Source: Zerene cesonia (Eukaryota; Arthropoda; Insecta; Lepidoptera; Pieridae). Taken from it: 64,000 bases of DNA. This document shows, one piece after another, positions 24,183-36,415 of this stretch. A program made the position numbers and the translations under genes. The notes beneath the pieces are model-generated. The model was not told the origin of the DNA and did no database searches. It was given only the letters and a program-made list of their open reading frames with translations. The stretch is from positions 5,146,001-5,210,000 of the forward strand of contig NC_052108.1 in the NCBI RefSeq assembly GCF_012273895.1. Direction: 5' to 3'. Each line of letters opens with the position of its first letter. Within the stretch, counting starts at the first letter, position 1.

Positions 24183-27043
24183 GTCTGGAAATTGGAACAA
24201 TAATCGTGGTGGTAGCGGTGGTTCCAAGTTTGGAGGAGGAGGAGGAGGAGGAAGATTTGGTGGATCGAAATTCGGTGGTGGCAGTGGCGGTGGTGGCGGT
24301 AAATTTGGCGGTAACGGTTATGGTAACAAGAAAGAATTCTCGGGTGGGCAGAACATGCGTCGCCCTAATTGGGATTCTATGTCGCTACAGCCATTCAACA
24401 AAGATTTTTACAACCCACCACCGGCCATACTTAACAGATCACCATATGAGGTAGAAGCCTATAGAAACAAACATGAAATCACCATCAGTGGTGTTGATGT
24501 ACCTCACCCAATTGAAAAGTTTGATGAAGCAAACTTCCCAGACTATGTCATGCAAAGTATCAGTAATATGGGCTATAAAGACCCAACCCCAATTCAAGCG
24601 CAAGGATGGCCTATTGCTATGTCTGGAAAGAACTTGGTTGGCATCGCCCAAACCGGTTCAGGCAAAACATTGGCATACATTTTACCTGCTATTGTTCATA
24701 TCAACAATCAACAACCTGTAAGGCGAGGTGATGGCCCTATTGCCTTGGTATTGGCACCAACAAGAGAGCTTGCCCAGCAAATTCAACAAGTTGCAAGTGA
24801 TTTTGGAAATGCAGCCTATGTCCGTAACACATGTATTTTTGGAGGTGCACCAAAAAGGGAACAAGCACGTGACTTGGAAAGAGGTGTTGAAATTGTCATC
24901 GCTACACCTGGAAGACTTATTGATTTTCTAGAGAAGGGTACTACAAACTTGCAACGTTGTACGTATCTTGTACTTGATGAAGCTGACCGCATGTTGGACA
25001 TGGGTTTTGAACCTCAAATTAGAAAAATTATTGAACAGATTCGCCCAGACAGACAGACTTTGATGTGGTCTGCAACATGGCCCAAAGAAGTGAAAAAGCT
25101 AGCAGAAGATTATCTTGGTGATTACATGCAGATTAATATTGGATCAATGCAGTTATCAGCAAACCATAACATTTTGCAGATAATAGATGTTTGCCAAGAG
25201 CATGAAAAAGAAAATAAGTAAGTACTTTCTATTAATTACACTTCTCATTTGACATGGTCAGAATGATGAATTAAGATGTATGAATAAATGATTATATTAA
25301 TAATATTCTATCCTCTAAGAAGATCTGACTTCAACTTGATATCCAGAAAAATTGCATCTCTGCTTATATAAGTATTATTAACATTTTTTTTTGTTTAGAT
25401 TGAACACACTATTGCAAGAAATTGGAGAAAGTCAAGACCCTGGTTCAAAAACTATTATATTTGTTGAAACCAAGAGGAAAGTAGAAAATATTACAAGAAA
25501 TATTAGACGATATGGATGGCCGGCAGTATGTATGCATGGTGATAAGACACAACAAGAAAGAGATGATGTATTAAATCAATTCAAACAAGGCAGAGCCACA
25601 ATTCTTGTTGCAACTGATGTTGCAGCTAGAGGACTTGGTAAGCTTAATTAATTACATGACAACTCAAGAAAAAAAGAACATTTTATTTTCACAATTTATC
25701 ATGTTCATATATTTACATCATGTAAAATTAATTTGTTTTATATTTTCAGAGGCACTGGCGGAAAGTTATTGTGTTCTATTTGATTACTGCCCCAAATTTA
25801 TGGGCATGTTACTGCACTGGATATGTACCTAAGACATTTTTCTGATGCAGTTGGTAAATAAAAATATGCAGAATGCAATAACTCGTCAATTTAAAGGTGC
25901 CTCAAAGTGCCTTTCACTTTGATTGGACCCGAGGCCGGAAAGCTGGATAGTATGTCCGTAGTTCGGATACACTTGAAAGTTGAGGAAAACCTGGTGATGC
26001 ACTGAGACAAACATTTGCAAAAATAAAGATTATAGAAGTGCATTGTTGAAAAACTTGACCATGGATTGAAAATTTTGATTATCAGGAAGGGTCAAGGGTT
26101 TTCTGTTTCGGCCATAATGGAGTTTTTCAAGGGGCAATAGATATTTAGAGAGATTACTGACTAACCGAAATAAGTTTGCGCCCTGAAGAAGACTCCTGGG
26201 TTCCGAGTGAGAGGCAATAGATACATGTATTTTCTACATTTGTTAGTGTAACTCACATGTAAGTAATGCAGTTGAGTTGCAATGATTAGGATTATGATAT
26301 AAAGTCGTCAGTGGTATATGATTGTTCATTTTTAAGTTTGTAACAGATTTTATCTATCGTACATAATTTAAAATAAGACTAATAAATCTGTTCTAAGCTT
26401 TTTTTGAACTTTTTATGACTACGAACATGAATTTGAATTAATTTATCTAATGCTTTTACAGATGTGGATGGAATTAAATATGTAATAAACTTTGATTATC
26501 CTAACTCATCTGAGGATTACATTCACCGAATTGGTAGAACGGGACGATCTAAATCAAAAGGAACATCATATGCATTTTTCACACCTTCAAACTCTCGTCA
26601 AGCCAAGGACCTGGTCTCAGTCTTGCAGGAAGCTAACCAGGTGTGTTTTAAATTCTCTCATTTCAAATGCATTTTCCTCATACCTTTGGCATGGGTACGT
26701 TTTTTAATAGCGTGACATGAATGCAAGTATGAGGTACATGAAGACAGCTACATGCCTTCGGTGTCCACATTATATATTATCTGGATCCCATCCTCAGATG
26801 CTGTGACATACATGTTTAAAGAACAACTATAATTTTTGTTATCAAGAGAAATGCTCATTAATTTTATTTTTTCAATTTTAGATAATCAGTCCTCAATTAC
26901 AATCAATGGCTGACAGATGTGGTGGAGGTGGTGGAGGATGGAACAGGAATAAGTTTGGTGGTGGAAGAGGTGGAACTTTTAAAAGAGGAGGAAACTTTGG
27001 AAGAAGTAATGGGACATCCCACAAAAGATTTAATGACTACTAA
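24183..27043 (+). CDS. Rm62: p68/DDX5-type DEAD-box RNA helicase (Rm62-like), N-terminus lost to gap
   Basis: ATP-dependent RNA helicase of the p68/Dbp2 group, acting in splicing, transcription and RNP remodelling. Exons: 24183-25217, 25399-25637, 26462-26640, 26882-27043, giving 537 visible residues. The protein opens with a Gly-rich stretch coded partly by a (GGA)n run, then RRPNWDSMSLQPFNKDFY. Visible motifs: Q motif PTPIQAQGW, I AQTGSGKT, Ia PTRELA, Ib TPGR, II DEAD, III SAT, IV IIFVETK, Va ATDVAARGLD, VI HRIGRTGR. The C-terminus is Gly/Arg-rich and ends RFNDY. The third intron splits the Asp codon after ARGL, the position of the conserved p68/DBP2 intron. A 5' non-coding exon near 22850-22918 and another segment from 23113 are possible. 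A candidate poly(A) signal ATTAAA is at 27405-27410. Confidence 0.95.
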
Positions 27044-27639
27044 TGTAGATTTAAGATAATTTAAAGAGTAGCAAATCCTCATGGAATATTAATTAAGTGT
27101 ATGTATCATGTATTTAAAGTGTGAAACTGATGTCAAGTGTTTGTAGTGGATCTTTTTTGACATTTCATTCAATGTGAGGTTGATTGTTCCAGTACAAGTA
27201 TACATAGCTTGTGGAAGCATCTGGTTAATTTACTTTGTTGCTCTGTGATAATTTGATGAGGATTAGCTTAATTTTAAGTTATTTTGTATTTGACTACCTT
27301 GTCTTGTCCCATATTTATTATATTTTTTGTTATCCCTTTTTTCACAATACCTTTTTGTATTTCGATAAAATGTCCCAAATCTTCATTCCAATGTGAAAAC
27401 TTACATTAAAATAGAATAATTACCTAAAATGAATTGGTTTTATTTTTCCTTCATATTTGAAATCCATTCAGCAAATAACAAATAGGTTAAATAATTCTCG
27501 GAACTCGTCTCTACCCTGTGGCGAATTCCGAGTAAATGTGTAGTAACTGTCATGTAATAGGCGTCAGGTTAGTGCTCTGACGTGCACTAAGAAAGCGTTT
27601 TGTTTGACTAGATACGTACTTGTTCTCATTTAAGAATCG

Positions 27640-28245
27640 GCTCAGTGAATTACTGTTCAGGCCTCCACTTGTTTTTTTTTTCTCTGATAGGGAAGCGCTT
27701 GACTGCCATCTCGGCTACTGGTAAGCGTAGATATAGATATATGGAGCTCGCTTCTCTAGGATCCCCATATTATACTCGTCAGGGAACAGACTGGAAGCAT
27801 GTTCCAGTCCCTTGCGGTTCGAAAAAAGAATGTTGTCGAACCGCTTAGTCCGGGGACATCGAACATCCACCATAAAGCGGTGCCTAGAGTCTGCGCCTCT
27901 ACGACCGATGGAAGAATGGGGATGGCGGAATCAAATTGTGTAATTCCGCCGTGCACTCTCCAAAGCGTATCCGATAAAAGACCGATATACTAGCCACTCT
28001 ACGGCGATGAGCGAGGCTCTGTAGTCTTGCCTACCAGATCATCGTCGTCTATGAGCTTCTTAGCATGCCTCTATCGCCTCAAGCGTCTCCAGCTGATATT
28101 TGGCAGAACTATCCCAGAGGTGAGAGCAGTATTCCATACACGACCGAACTTGTGCTTGGTAGTGATTGAGCAACTGTCTCGGGCTGAAATACTGTCTCAC
28201 CTTCGCCAGAATACCAAGCTTTTTCGAGGCTACTTGGGCTTTTGA
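27640..28245 (-). pseudogene. Decayed non-LTR retrotransposon (Jockey-like LINE) C-terminal fragment
   Basis: On the minus strand, broken frames resemble the end of Jockey-type reverse transcriptases: VRSCMEYCSHLWDSS, then VASISVFYRIRFGECTAEL, then FFFRTARDWNMLP. Stops and shifts interrupt the frame, so it is a relic. It lies between the two p68-like genes. Confidence 0.6.
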
Positions 28246-28407
28246 TACAATACTTTTTTGTTCCTTATTTTTAAATTTTTTTTGTTTGTCATTTATTTAT
28301 AATTAATGAAACAAATGTTCGTCCTCAAGTCGCCCATCCTAGAAATCTTTATTTTCATCGTTTAGATTATATAATTAATTTTGATTAATTATCGTTTGTT
28401 CAACCAT

Positions 28408-28578
28408 CCATCATTATCATCATCATCAGTCCATATATGTTCCCACTGCACACAGACCTCTCAGTCAGGCCATAATCCACCACGCTGGTCAAGTGCGGGT
28501 TGGCAGATGTCGAACTTTTTGATTATCGGACATGAAAATATTTGCTGCACGCTCGCTAGTCTCGAATCCCGACTGAAA
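28408..28578 (-). mobile_element. Internally deleted SINE (family A), reverse orientation
   Basis: Reads CATCATCATCAGTCCATATA at the left (the reversed ATG-repeat tail), then GGCCATAATCCACCACGCTG and a box-B-like CTCGAATCCCGACT at the right. It is missing the middle part seen in 28852-29153. Confidence 0.6.
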
Positions 28579-28851
28579 AATGGGTATAAACCTCTAATAT
28601 ACAAAAACATCAATCATGTGTGAAAAAAATAAAATTGACCGTTTGCAAAACACTGTTTTTTATACCTTTGAGCTCGAATATCTTTAAGAATGAAAGAAAG
28701 AAAACATGGGATCTACCGGGACATATTATTTGTATTCGTATATTAGAGGTTTGTACCTATGTCAGCTCTATGCGAATTATTGCAAGGTTAGCCCTATATT
28801 TTTTTTCTATTTTCACTGGACTAAATTTACAAGCAAGTAGCAAAAGCAGTA

Positions 28852-29153
28852 GTGGTTCAGTGGCAAGAACCTCGGATTTCAAAATCGATAAGTCGGGGCT
28901 CAAGACCGGGCGAGCGTGCAGGAATTAAATTCATTTTTATTTATCTGCACATGTGGATAACATCACCACTGCTTAAAACGGTGAAAGAAAACACCGTGAG
29001 GAAACCGGCATGTCCAAGAACAAAAATTCGACACGACATGTGACATCTGCAACCGGCACTTGACCAGCGTAGTGGATTATGGCCTGAACCCCTCATAGGA
29101 GGCCTGTGTCCCAACAGTGGGGACATATATATGGGCTGATGATGATGATGATG
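28852..29153 (+). mobile_element. Full-length-looking tRNA-derived SINE (family A)
   Basis: The head has a box-A-like GTGGTTCAGTGGC and a degenerate box-B-like GGGCTCAAGACC. The body has AACATCACCACTGCTTAAAA, GAGGAAACCGGCATG and GGCCTGTGTCCCAACAG. The tail is ATGGGCTG followed by (ATG)n. Three other copies occur in the window: 19802-20093, 28408-28578 and 55150-55322. Confidence 0.7.
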
Positions 29154-29519
29154 AAATTGACATTTAAATTTTGACAGAAATGACTAGTCTTCTTCTTGTC
29201 TTCGTTAATGGACTCGTAACCGAGTCATTAAATCTTAAAAAAAATTGTTGATGGAAATGACTAGTCTATAGAAAATGAAAATGACCATGATATATGACAT
29301 GATATAAGATGGAAATGACAAATTGACAAATGACATAACTAGAATGTAAAATCAAAAATGTATTGTGCAGGTTGTAAATTGTTGAGGTTAAGTTTCGGAA
29401 ATGTAATTTTGTACAGTTAAAGTAACTAAATAAATAAAACTAATCAATGAAAACAAATAAATTGATAAATCTACCATTAAAACTTGTGTCTATATATATT
29501 TGAAGAATTCATTGTGATA

Positions 29520-31834
29520 ATGGCCCAGAATATTGTAAAGAATTTATTGAGGCGTAAAGAATTTTCGATACCGTAAGTATAGTTCAATTGACCCTGAAGA
29601 AAATTTATATATAATATTATGACTGGATCTAATTGGTATTTTCCTGTAGATTTTGTCCAACAATAAGAAATACATCCCGAGGCAATCCGGCTTTGAAGCA
29701 ATTGGTCCGGTCGACAGTATCATTTCATCATGTTTTGCAAAAATATTCAAACTCAACCTCTAAAAGAACATTGGAACAGAACCGTTTGTATAGTAAAAAT
29801 CGTTTTTACTCTGTAAATGCAGCTCAAAAAACGGACCAAGATTATATAAATGAACACAAAATAACTATCATTGGTGAGGATGTACCAAAACCGTACAGAG
29901 ATATTGATGTTAGTGGATTTCCAGATTATATAAAGTCCTTTTTAAAAGAGCAAGGTTTCACAAGTCCAACAGTTATTCAATCCCAAGCTTGGCCCATAGC
30001 ATTAAAGGGTGACAATTTTGTTGGTATTGCCCAGACTGGTACTGGTAAGACACTGGCATATCTTTTACCTGCTGTGGTACATATAAAAGAAGCACAAGCA
30101 AGACGAGGCAGGGGGCCAAGGGTACTTGTTTTAGCACCAACTAGAGAACTAGCCAGACAAATTGAGGAGGTTGCTAAAGAGTTTCAGAAATCCTTAAATA
30201 TTCGTTGTTTGTGTATATATGGAGGAGTTAGTAGATCAAGACAAGCAGATGAGCTACAGTATGGTGTTGATATATTAATAGCTACTCCTGGAAGACTAAA
30301 TGACTTTATTGATAGTAAAGTAACAAATCTTTCAAGATGTGGTTATGTTGTTTTGGATGAAGCTGACAGAATGTTGGATATGGGTTTTGAACCACAGATA
30401 AGAAAAGCCTTGGAAGGTGTTCCTTATGAAAGACAAATTTTAATGTTTTCTGCTACATGGCCAAAAGAGGTGCAGCATTTGGCTAAGGATTATCTAGGCA
30501 AATTTGTACAAGTAAATGTGGGATCAACTGATTTAACAGCAAATCACAATATCACACAACATATTCATGTAGTTCAACAGCATGAAAAAATGGATAAGTG
30601 AGTATTTTTAGTGGTAGATAAATTAATAATTGTTTGAAAGTTATTTGAAACTTGACTGATGAGATATAACCAACAGTAAGTTTTAAATAAAGTGTAACGC
30701 TTTCTTTCTACTTAATGTATAAAACTATAATATGCCTTTATCTCATTTTATCATATTCAATAAATCTTAAAATTTGCTATTACAGGTTGAAAGAGATTAT
30801 GCATGATATATCTGGCCAAGGATGTGGAAAAATATTGGTATTTACCAATACAAAAAGATTTGTTGACAGTCTCACTCTTACCCTGCGTAGAAACAAGTGG
30901 TCTGCTGTTGGAATTCATGGTGATAAGTCACAAATGCAAAGAGACAATATAATAAACAAATTCAGAAGTGGTGGCACAAATATATTGGTTGCAACAGATG
31001 TTGCAGCGAGAGGATTAGGTGAGAGCTTAATTTATGCTGCTTTATTCATTTATTTCAGAGAAATGATCCAATGTGGTTTTGGGTTTTAGTACTTGTTAAA
31101 TAAGTTATATCTTTTGTCAAATCTAGTGAGCGGTTTGAAATAATATTAAGAGTAGTTAGCTTTTGCTCTAAGCAAATTTGTGATGTACTTGTGTGAACAT
31201 TAAATATCCTAAAAAAGAGACTATTATATAATTGATACTTTTTGTTTCAGATGTCGATGGCATAACACATGTTATAAATTTCGATTTTCCGAATACCACA
31301 GAGGACTATATTCATAGGATTGGACGCACGGGAAGATCACAAAATAAAGGTGTATCCCATACAATACTCTCAGATGAGGACGGCCGACAAGCAAAGAGCT
31401 TAATAGCTGTGTTGAAAGAAGCCAATCAGGTATTACCATAATTACCATTAATACTATAAAGGTGATAGTTTGTAAGAATGTATGGATGTATGTTAAGAGT
31501 AACATTGCATAAATCTGATATTATTACTATTAAATAGGTATTTTATAATACTTGCCAGTGTTGTCAAGAATAACAAATAAGTTACAGAAAAACTTGCTTT
31601 TGTCTATGTTGAGTGATTGATAATATACATGTTAAATTTATTAAAATATAATTTTTATAGGAAATACCACAAGAATTGGAGCTTCTGGCAAGAGATCATG
31701 ATAACACAAAAAACATTGACCGAAGAAGAAACCCAAAGGGCAACCAAAAGGGATATAACTTTAGAAGGAATAATAATAACTATAGAAGCAGTAATAAGAG
31801 ATGGCAATCATATGATAGAAATGATTATTATTAG
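29520..31834 (+). CDS. Second p68-like DEAD-box helicase, complete, 528 aa, with mitochondrial-presequence-like N-terminus
   Basis: Exons: 29520-29572, 29650-30597, 30786-31018, 31251-31429, 31661-31834. The start ATG is inferred: exon 1 reads MAQNIVKNLLRRKEFSIP and splices in frame to FCPTIRNTSRGNP. The core has Q motif PTVIQSQAW, AQTGTGKT (about 145-152), PTRELA, TPGR, DEAD, SAT, ATDVAARGLD and HRIGRTGR, so all helicase motifs are intact. The first 60 or so residues are basic with one early Glu, followed by NRFYS near 68-72, resembling a presequence cleavage site. In place of RGG repeats the C-terminus is Asn/Arg-rich (NFRRNNNNYRSSNKRW) and ends NDYY. It shares at least two intron positions with the neighbouring p68 gene, so a tandem duplication is likely. 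Helicase identity is firm; mitochondrial location is inferred. Confidence 0.9.
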
Positions 31835-31892
31835 AACTAGGTTATTATTATAGCTTATTTGCTTGTATTTAGTTTTAGGATTTCCATAGTTA

Positions 31893-31898
31893 AATAAA
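31893..31898 (+). promoter_or_regulatory. Polyadenylation signal AATAAA of the second p68-like gene
   Basis: AATAAA about 60 nt after the stop at 31832-31834. It implies a very short 3'UTR and leaves about 300 nt to the next start codon. Confidence 0.55.
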
Positions 31899-32200
31899 AA
31901 ATTTGAAATATACACACTTAATTTTATTTAAATTCCTAATATCCTCCACATTATATAAATCTCTATAGCATATAAATCTGATATGTATGCTATCAGATTT
32001 ACATTCTATTCATTAGATTTTTTAATTGGGTAATTGATTATCTTAGATAACCAATTTTAGACGTCTATTTTAATCTATAGTCGTTCTGTTTATAAACATC
32101 AAAATCATGAAGTTGCTATGGCAACTAAGTTATGAGTGTCGCTCGATATAAATAACGTAGTAGAGGCGGCGTAAACAATATTATGTAAAATTTAACTAAA

Positions 32201-34464
32201 ATGGCATTGCTACCCGATCTTGATATACGAACTGTTTTGAATGTTGTAGAGGAAAACTTTGAAAGGCATCATTTGGTAAGATACTTTAACCTCTCCAAAA
32301 GTTAAGCTTACTACTGGCACCGATTAATGACTTTTTTAAATTCAACAATAAACATGATACTCTTTACATATGCTGTTTGGTATTAAGAAATGTTATTTCA
32401 GAAAACCTATGCCCTTCGCATGATTTATACAGGTGAACATACTATGACTAAACAGGAGATCATACAACAATTTGAGCAGACAATCCATGATGTGAATGCT
32501 AGTTACTGTGAAATAAATGTTCATGGCTTATTACTCGTGTATGATAGTTATTTTGTTCATATTGTTGAGGTTAGTGCTCAGTAATTCAGTATCTCTATCA
32601 AATCTAATTAATAGCGGGATGAACGGAAAAAATAATAGTTTGTGGTTATTTACCACTCGTGGATGCTCGTTAGCAGTAAAGTTTTAAAATTTTAATTAGG
32701 TATCTATAAGTCTTACATCTTTAGCTGCGTTACTAGTTGTTTGTATAACATCAAATCAAGATAATGCATAATGTTAATATAGAGACCTAAGAACATTTTG
32801 TGGGACATGTATGACATTCAAAGATGATATGTTACTAGGGCTCTGAAGACACAGTGTATAGACATTTAAGGTTCCTATTTCAACGTGAATTGTCGTGGAT
32901 AGAGTATATGAAAAAGCAAGATGAGGAAGCGGCCAATACTGATGATGAGGAAGAAGGTATAAAGCTGCTTGAAGAGCCAGAAGAAACAATTGAGAGGAGA
33001 ATGTTTAAGCGTTTGAAGATGTTAGTGACATACCATTCTATAACGAAGGTAAGAATTTTCGTCAGTCAGTTCATTCAGTATTTATTAACTTGTTTAAGAT
33101 TCGCTGTTTTCCAACTCAGATATCTTATTACTATGTAATATATAAATGTTCGAATAGGGATTAGATCTAAATAAATACCAATCGACGTTTAAAAGTTTCC
33201 ATACCTTAGCAGATATATTATATCTCTATGATGTCCATTCTGCCTATTAAATGATAAAGGAAAAAGTACGAAATATTTACAGCGCTTCTTCGACGGTTGG
33301 CGAGCGGTGACGGCCCGGCCGCCATCTCTGGTTGGAAAGCTTGATGTCTATGGCCCGCTGTCTGAGCATGTTGAACAATTGCGAATTTGTCTTGATAAGA
33401 TAAGCAAGTTCTGTGCGCTTGCTCAAGCTGATGAAGAGGTGGATCCATTGGCTGTTATATTTTATATTGTTTCTTATATTTTCTGTACTTTCACCGATTG
33501 AATGAAATTAAACGAATATATCTCTTTGTAGTAATAACATTGCGACATTAATATAATAGTAAATAAGTAAATTTAACTTTTATAGATGAGTGAAAACACC
33601 GCCCGTTATCAAAGGCTCGCTTTGAGCATTGTAAAGATTTTGACTAAAAAAGTGTATAAATCTAAATCAATATGCAGCTTTATGAACATAAGTAGTAACT
33701 AGTCTTGCGTTTCAGCTATCATTTACTGGTTTGAGTGCAAATGATCCAAAAATGGAAGCTTTACCTGAAGTGACTTTATTGGATTATTTGCTCCAATCCC
33801 AGCACATACTGGATCTTCGCCACGTAGTGCATTTACATAGGCGAGTCGATGACTATGCGTTCTATTTTGGTAAGTACATCATATGAGAACATTTCGGCTC
33901 ACCATAAATGTTGTTAAGTTAACTTATAGCATAAATTTCAAGCATTCAAAGTACCAGGCAGATTTAATCTGTTTAATAGATGAGAGTGAATAAGCACGGC
34001 TTTGTAACTGCCGTTTCCGTTTTTAATTACAATATTCTTAGGGTTTATCCTGTTTACCTTTTTGATACATTATTGGCCTTAGTGTACCAAAGTACAAACT
34101 CATTAACAAATAAAATCTGAAGAAGGTTTGACATTACATATATAACTTGATACAGCGAATTTTCATCAATTTAAAAAACTATAATTTGTATTTGCCATTA
34201 CTGCTCGTAGACAACAAAGATATTTTTTATAAGTTTTTAATGTTCTTTATTATATTTTAACTGTAATATAATCATGTATTTACTTTGTGAACAGAGAAAG
34301 TGTGGCCGCTACCATCACACTTCACACCACGTCTCCTTTACAAGTTGAAAATTGACGATTCATTTGTCGAGCCATTACCGGTTATGCCGTGGGAATTAGT
34401 AAAGAAAGAAGTTGCAGAAGATGAGGAAAGAGAAGAACAGAGTGGAAGTTCGTCTAGTGATTGA
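32201..34464 (+). CDS. Uncharacterised 310-aa protein with BLUF-fold-like N-terminal half (TEX47-like), six exons
   Basis: Exons: 32201-32275, 32402-32569, 32839-33048, 33283-33438, 33716-33869, 34295-34464. All junctions are GT-AG and the total is 933 nt. The start MALLPDLDIRTVL is the first ATG and needs no other exon. Residues of about 26-100 resemble a BLUF-type ferredoxin-like fold: KTYALRMIYTGEH, then a conserved INVHGLLLVYDSYFVHIVEG segment, like the G-x-L-x-Y...F-x-Q-x-x-E-G core of BLUF. The typical flavin-contacting residues are not evident, so light sensing is not implied. An acidic insert (EEAANTDDEEEG) and a Glu/Ser-rich end (EREEQSGSSSSD) follow. The closest family I can suggest is TEX47 (testis-expressed), with modest confidence. 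It lies just upstream of three flagellar-type coiled-coil genes. Confidence 0.8.
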
Positions 34465-34573
34465 GGCTTTTAGTAGTTTAGTTTATAATTTAGTTTGTAC
34501 AGAAAAGGCTATCAAATTGCATTATTTTAACAATGTGTGAACGTCCAATCATGTGAAAAAATATGTAATGAAT

Positions 34574-34579
34574 AATAAA
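34574..34579 (+). promoter_or_regulatory. Polyadenylation signal AATAAA of the TEX47-like gene
   Basis: AATAAA 110 nt after the stop codon at 34462-34464, before the next gene at 34790. Confidence 0.5.
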
Positions 34580-34789
34580 CGATATCCTCTATTAGTATGG
34601 CACAATATTCTGCTACTACTTTTATTTTTAGCTTGAGTTATCAGCATAAATAGGCATTTTAAAAACAGGTATCGATCTTGTTTGTTTGCGATTTAAAATA
34701 GTATCCATAGTAATGATATTGATCTAATACATGGTTGTAGTAGTATACTTACATTACGCAGTAACTTTACAACCGATCTGTGTGGAAAA

Positions 34790-36111
34790 ATGGACAAACA
34801 GAAAACCAAGAAAAAGAATAGGAAAACAGCACTGCGTATCAAACTACCACCAATCGAACATGAAAATATCGGTAATGTGCAAACTATTTTAGACGTTGAT
34901 CCTCATTTTTATTCTTTGGTCGAAAATAGACCGATTAGACCCAATAAATCTTTACTAAAATATAAAAAAGATATACGCGAAGTTTCACTTAAAAGAACAC
35001 TTTATGGTTTTTTGGTCGACGAAATACTACGTATAAACAGAGATATTGAAACAGAAAGACATAATTACGAAACTGCTTCTAAACATTTTGAAGAATATAA
35101 GCATAGTTTTGATAAGTTTTTAGCATTCGATAACAATAAAACAATAGTTATAATGAAGACATCGGACAGCTTAGCGAAAGAATTAGCAAATCAAACAGAA
35201 GACAATAAGAAAGCTAGCTATGAACTTGCTTCACTTAAATCAAAATTACAGTACATTGACGAGACATTACAAATTTTATTATCCTTTCAAAGTTTTTTAT
35301 ACAATGCTGCACCTGTTTTATGGCGTGAAACAGTTAGCAAACCAGTGAAATATTCTGAGATTTTTACAATGGACACAAACGTCTTTAAAAATATTGATAA
35401 AGAACTGATAAAAGAAAGACTAAGTAAATTACATCAACCTTGTCTGTACTTCAAAACTCCAGAACAATTAATAAATGCTTTTAGCATGCTTGAGAAGCAA
35501 AATTTGAATTATCTTTTAGTAACTGAAGAATTGAATTCAGAAAAGAGAAAGTTTCTTAAATCTGTTGAACATTTGAAGTGTTTGATGAATATGGAATTAG
35601 ATTACGTTCAACAGCAGGTAACTATAGACTAGGTATACAGATAACTAGGTTCTAGATAAAATTTGGTCAATTTTTATTTTAATATTCGGTCTCATTTCAG
35701 ATTAACTTAACGGAGGAGATGATCAAATGGAATGAAGCAAGGGAAGTGGAACTGAAAAGACGTTTTTTTAAAATTCTTAACGATAATATTCGTTACTTAC
35801 TTTCATCAGAGACGTCACTGCAAATAATTAATTACGTTGAATTTGCATTTAATCAAATCATAGCGCCCAATGATACAAATCTTAGTCCCTTAGAAATGAT
35901 GTTTTGCCTTGAACGAGAATATAATAGTATTATGCTGGACTTATCAGCCTTTGACTTGGACGATATAAAGTCAATAGAAAAAGAAATATACGAAAAAGGT
36001 GTCAATGAAATAAAACAGGCAAAGGTAGCAAATAAGCTGTTAAAAGATATTGATAAATTAAGCAAACGTTTAAAGTCAGCATACGAACCATCTAAGCGTA
36101 CTTATAATTAA
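34790..36111 (+). CDS. CFAP100/CCDC38-like DUF4200 coiled-coil protein, paralogue 1, 412 aa
   Basis: Two exons, 34790-35617 and 35701-36111, joined in phase 0. After a basic start (MDKQKTKKKNRK) comes DVDPHFYSLVENRPIRPNKS, then a coiled coil of about residues 70-180 of DUF4200 type ending in an aromatic FLYNAAPVLWRE segment. Next is LYFKTPEQLINAFSMLEKQN, which matches the LYF-x-x-P-x-QLL...LE-x-QN motif of CFAP100/CCDC38. In Chlamydomonas FAP100/MIA1 is part of the MIA complex that tunes inner-arm dynein on axonemes. This copy is shorter than its two neighbours and lacks their C-terminal FTDW motif. It is the only one of the three with an intron. Family call is by motif only, without a search. 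Confidence 0.75.
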
Positions 36112-36415
36112 ATTTATTGAAGTTTCGTACTAAATCAATAATTTATTTTAAAAATTTTCAGCAAACTGTATGTTTATGTGTATACAATATGGATGTTTTT
36201 AAATTTCAAAATCTTTATGTGGATTTTCTTTGCATTCCTTCCTTATTTGTTTTCTCAAATCTTCTTTAGGAATCTCATTTTAATTCTATTCTTTTTGTCC
36301 TATTTAAATTGATAATTGTCATTGTCAAACACACAAGCTTTTGAATGGTATTCATTGTGATAGATAATTTTTAGTTTATTTTCGTAGCATATTTGTATTT
36401 CTATTAATTTTCGAC

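Noticed and set aside
23104..24227. Long open frames across the second N run
   Set aside because: Same artefact; the real content is the missing p68 N-terminus.
25748..25832. Extra exon within the long p68 intron after a TTTTCAG
   Set aside because: The flanking exons join perfectly across the conserved ARGL-D position, and this segment has no good in-frame continuation.
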